Source of the DNA: Acanthamoeba sp. SK_2022b
Lineage: Eukaryota; Discosea; Longamoebia; Acanthamoebidae
Reading direction: 5' to 3'
Assembly (NCBI GenBank): GCA_027943245.1
Contig: JANDJZ010000200.1
Location: 1-36,004, forward strand
Length of the DNA: 36,004 bases
The translations under genes were made by a program, and so were the position numbers. This document shows positions 34,519-36,004 of this stretch, in pieces. The notes beneath the pieces were generated by a model that was not told the origin of the DNA, searched no databases, and was given only the letters and a program-made list of their open reading frames with translations. Numbering within the stretch: the first letter of the stretch is position 1; each line of letters begins with the position of its first letter.

Positions 34519-34972
34519 TTCGTGTTAGTGTGTCGACGCTGTTCGGTCTGCTGACATGTCAGACAGCAACGAGATCAAGGTGAAGAAGGTGACCCTCGAG
34601 ACCTTCAAGCGGCTGCTGGAGTTCATCTACCGCGACCACATCGCCTCCGACATGACCAAGGGCGTCGCCACCCAGCTGGCGCACGTGGCCAAGCTGTTCC
34701 GCATGGAGCGGCTGCTGGCCATGTGCGAATCCCACCTCGAGCGCGAGGTCGAGGCTGTGCCCAAATCCTGCTTCGTAGAGGACATGCGGTCCATCTTCAA
34801 CGACCGGGAGTCGAGCGACATCGCCTTCAGCTTCCCTGAGGTAGCTCGTTCCCCCCCTCGCCTCTCCCCGCCGCAGCCAAGTGGTTGATCGCTCACGCGT
34901 CCGTGGCCCGTGCCAGGAGGAGAACGGCGAAGACGAGTCAATGCTGATCCACGTGCACCGCTCCATTCTTGG

Positions 34973-35043
<71 letters not shown>

Positions 35044-35667
35044 CAACAGAGAGACGAGGTTGGCTCACGCTCAGCGCGCATGAAACAGAATCCGTAGCGA
35101 ATACTTTGGGGCCATGTGGCGCTCCGGCATGCGGGAGACGACGCAGGCCACGATCCCGATCACCTACGCCGACCGCAAGAGCTTCAGCTTCGCCATGGAG
35201 TTCATCTACACCGACGACATCGCCGACGACAACGACGACCAGAGGTCGACGGACCGGGAGCTGGACATCAATACCGGCGTCTCGCTGCTGTCGCTGGCCG
35301 ACTTGCTTGAGCTGCCCAGGCTCCGCGAGATCGCCGAGAAGAAGATGCTCTGCAAGGTTCGCGTTGAGAACTGCGCCACGCTCTACCACATCGCCGTGCT
35401 GCATCGGTACGCCTACTCCCCTCTCGCTTTGACGGTGCTTTGGGGGCGGGCAATGCTGCGGAGCTGACGCGGGGGGGGGGGGCGAACGCAAACGTGTGGC
35501 GCAGGGCGGAGCTGTTGAAGCGTTACTGCATGGAGATCGTGTTCCAGCAGTTTGCGGCGGTCAAGCGCAGCGCGGGCTTCGGTGAGCTGCCGTTGGACGT
35601 GCAGGAGAGCCTCACCAAGGCGCACGCCTCCTGGTGGAAGAGCCGAGGCAGCGGGCACGGACAGTGA
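33272..35667 (+). CDS. double-BTB/POZ-domain protein (multi-exon, N-terminus tentative)
   Basis: Probable cullin-3 adaptor or scaffold. Tentative exon 1 (33272-33451) starts MSQHRSRPSPPFSSGGSAPT and ends GENFYGENFSGLE; its GT donor phase joins the exon at 33761 as RGLANYEKQWPQEHAAEQAL. BTB domain 1 is spread over short exons: GAALDSPDFADVTFLLEDRY (about 34205-34275), AHQAILTARSQHFRDLFAQR (about 34380-34450) and VTLETFKRLLEFIYRDHI, with LAHVAKLFRMERLLAMCE. BTB 2 begins DMRSIFNDRESSDIAFSFPE (about 34780-34840), then MLIHVHRSILG, YFGAMWRSGMRETTQ and FAMEFIYTDDIADDN, with LLSLADLLELPRLREIAEKK. A C-terminal helix ends KSRGSGHGQ and TGA at 35665. Three introns are largely CA/TG repeats. The BTB part is firm; the first exon rests on splice phase, and an extra exon between 33490 and 33720 is possible. 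Confidence 0.8.
34037..34107. repeat. (CA)n microsatellite in a BTB-gene intron
   Basis: About 35 CA units in the intron between the exon ending ILAPLRASK and the exon beginning TSSSLLKAI. Confidence 0.95.
34487..34520. repeat. (TC)n(TG)n tract in a BTB-gene intron
   Basis: A compound dinucleotide tract fills the intron after the exon encoding RKAKQQRR. Confidence 0.85.
34974..35043. repeat. (AC)n microsatellite starting at a 5' splice site
   Basis: About 34 AC units. The intron begins GTACACAC directly after the exon encoding HRSILG, so the repeat starts two bases into the intron. Confidence 0.92.
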
Positions 35668-35792
35668 AGAGCTAGCGGTGCTGAGTGAGACTTGACGTGG
35701 GCCGCAGTAGCCGCAGAAGCAAATGTGGAGTGTGTAAAGGTGTTATGCTGGCATAAACATCCACGGTGACCGGCAGTAAACGTAAACTGGTG
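35668..35792. promoter_or_regulatory. spacer between the BTB gene and the next plus-strand gene
   Basis: 125 bp holding the BTB 3' UTR and, if the next gene is real, its promoter. No defined motif recognised. Confidence 0.3.
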
Positions 35793-36004
35793 ATGGCCAA
35801 AGCGTTCGAGACAGAGAAGAAGGTGAACCTGGAGACCGAGGAGGAGAATGGGATCACCACAAGCGAGGAGGTCAAGGCCGAGAGCGAAGAAGTGTCGTCG
35901 AGAGCGACTGTTGATAATACCCACGGACTCTCTGGGCAGCGATCAGCAACCGCTACGGCAACAACAATGTTGCCCTACAATTCGCAAGGCGCGACCTCGG
36001 CAGG
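35793..36004 (+). CDS. 5' part of a gene running off the window
   Basis: ATG at 35793 opens a frame of 70 codons with no stop to the window edge. It begins MAKAFETEKKVNLETEEENG and is acidic and polar (Glu/Ser/Thr-rich), typical of a disordered N-terminus. No domain is visible in the part present. Acidic low-complexity frames can arise by chance in this GC-rich DNA, so support is moderate. Confidence 0.4.
   Translation, partial: MAKAFETEKKVNLETEEENGITTSEEVKAESEEVSSRATVDNTHGLSGQRSATATATTMLPYNSQGATSA

Overview
The window is nuclear DNA of a GC-rich, intron-dense protist. Genes sit on both strands at about one per 2.4 kb. Most have many short GT-AG introns, several of them filled with CA/TG or other microsatellites, and intergenic spaces are often only 100-300 bp. 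Gene content (Kae1, RPS10, H2A.X, Brf1, Trm10, transaldolase, kinesin-8, an animal-type fused Moco sulfurase, TMTC-like glycosyltransferase, double-BTB protein) and this intron style best fit a free-living amoeba such as Acanthamoeba. That assignment is an inference from style, not from a marker gene.

Layout. 1-466: no gene. 467-2275 (-): Kae1/OSGEP, divergent across only 104 bp from a PhoD-like, membrane-anchored metallophosphatase (2380-5470, +). 5707-6461 (-): cytosolic ribosomal protein S10. 6752-7123 (-): small protein resembling mitoribosomal mL60. 7523-8002 (-): histone H2A.X with an SQEY tail, divergent from an SH3/coiled-coil protein (8324-9410, +). 9667-12053 (-): TMTC-type O-mannosyltransferase with TPRs, divergent from Trm10 (12245-13803, +). 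14003-16662 (-): Brf1, the TFIIB-like subunit of TFIIIB. 16.9-19.3 kb: a CpG-depleted island holding a dead Fanzor/TnpB-type nuclease gene. 19379-20551 (+): intronless membrane-anchored protein of unknown function. 20658-22595 (-): F-box/LRR protein. 22887-26779 (-): full-length molybdenum cofactor sulfurase. 26969-30843 (-): kinesin-8. 31212-32543 (-): transaldolase. 33272-35667 (+): double-BTB protein. 35793 to the end (+): start of another gene.

The genes are mostly unlinked housekeeping functions (tRNA modification, Pol III transcription, ribosome, chromatin, mitosis, Moco and pentose-phosphate metabolism). There is no operon-like logic; the shared control elements are short divergent promoters.

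The most unusual part is the Fanzor relic. Its reading frame runs about 627 codons without a frameshift, is interrupted by nine stops that are all TGA, and lies in DNA with roughly a fifth of the expected CpG. Conserved Arg positions have become Cys. This pattern is what CGN to TGN decay at methylated CpG produces, so the locus looks like a programmable-nuclease transposon silenced by cytosine methylation. Other points worth checking are a SILK plus RVxF pair (PP1 docking) in the kinesin-8 tail, three E2F-like sites plus Myb-like cores upstream of that kinesin, and a 34-nt near-identical repeat shared by a Kae1 intron and the first exon of the neighbouring phosphatase gene. All exon boundaries were read by eye from splice signals and family conservation.
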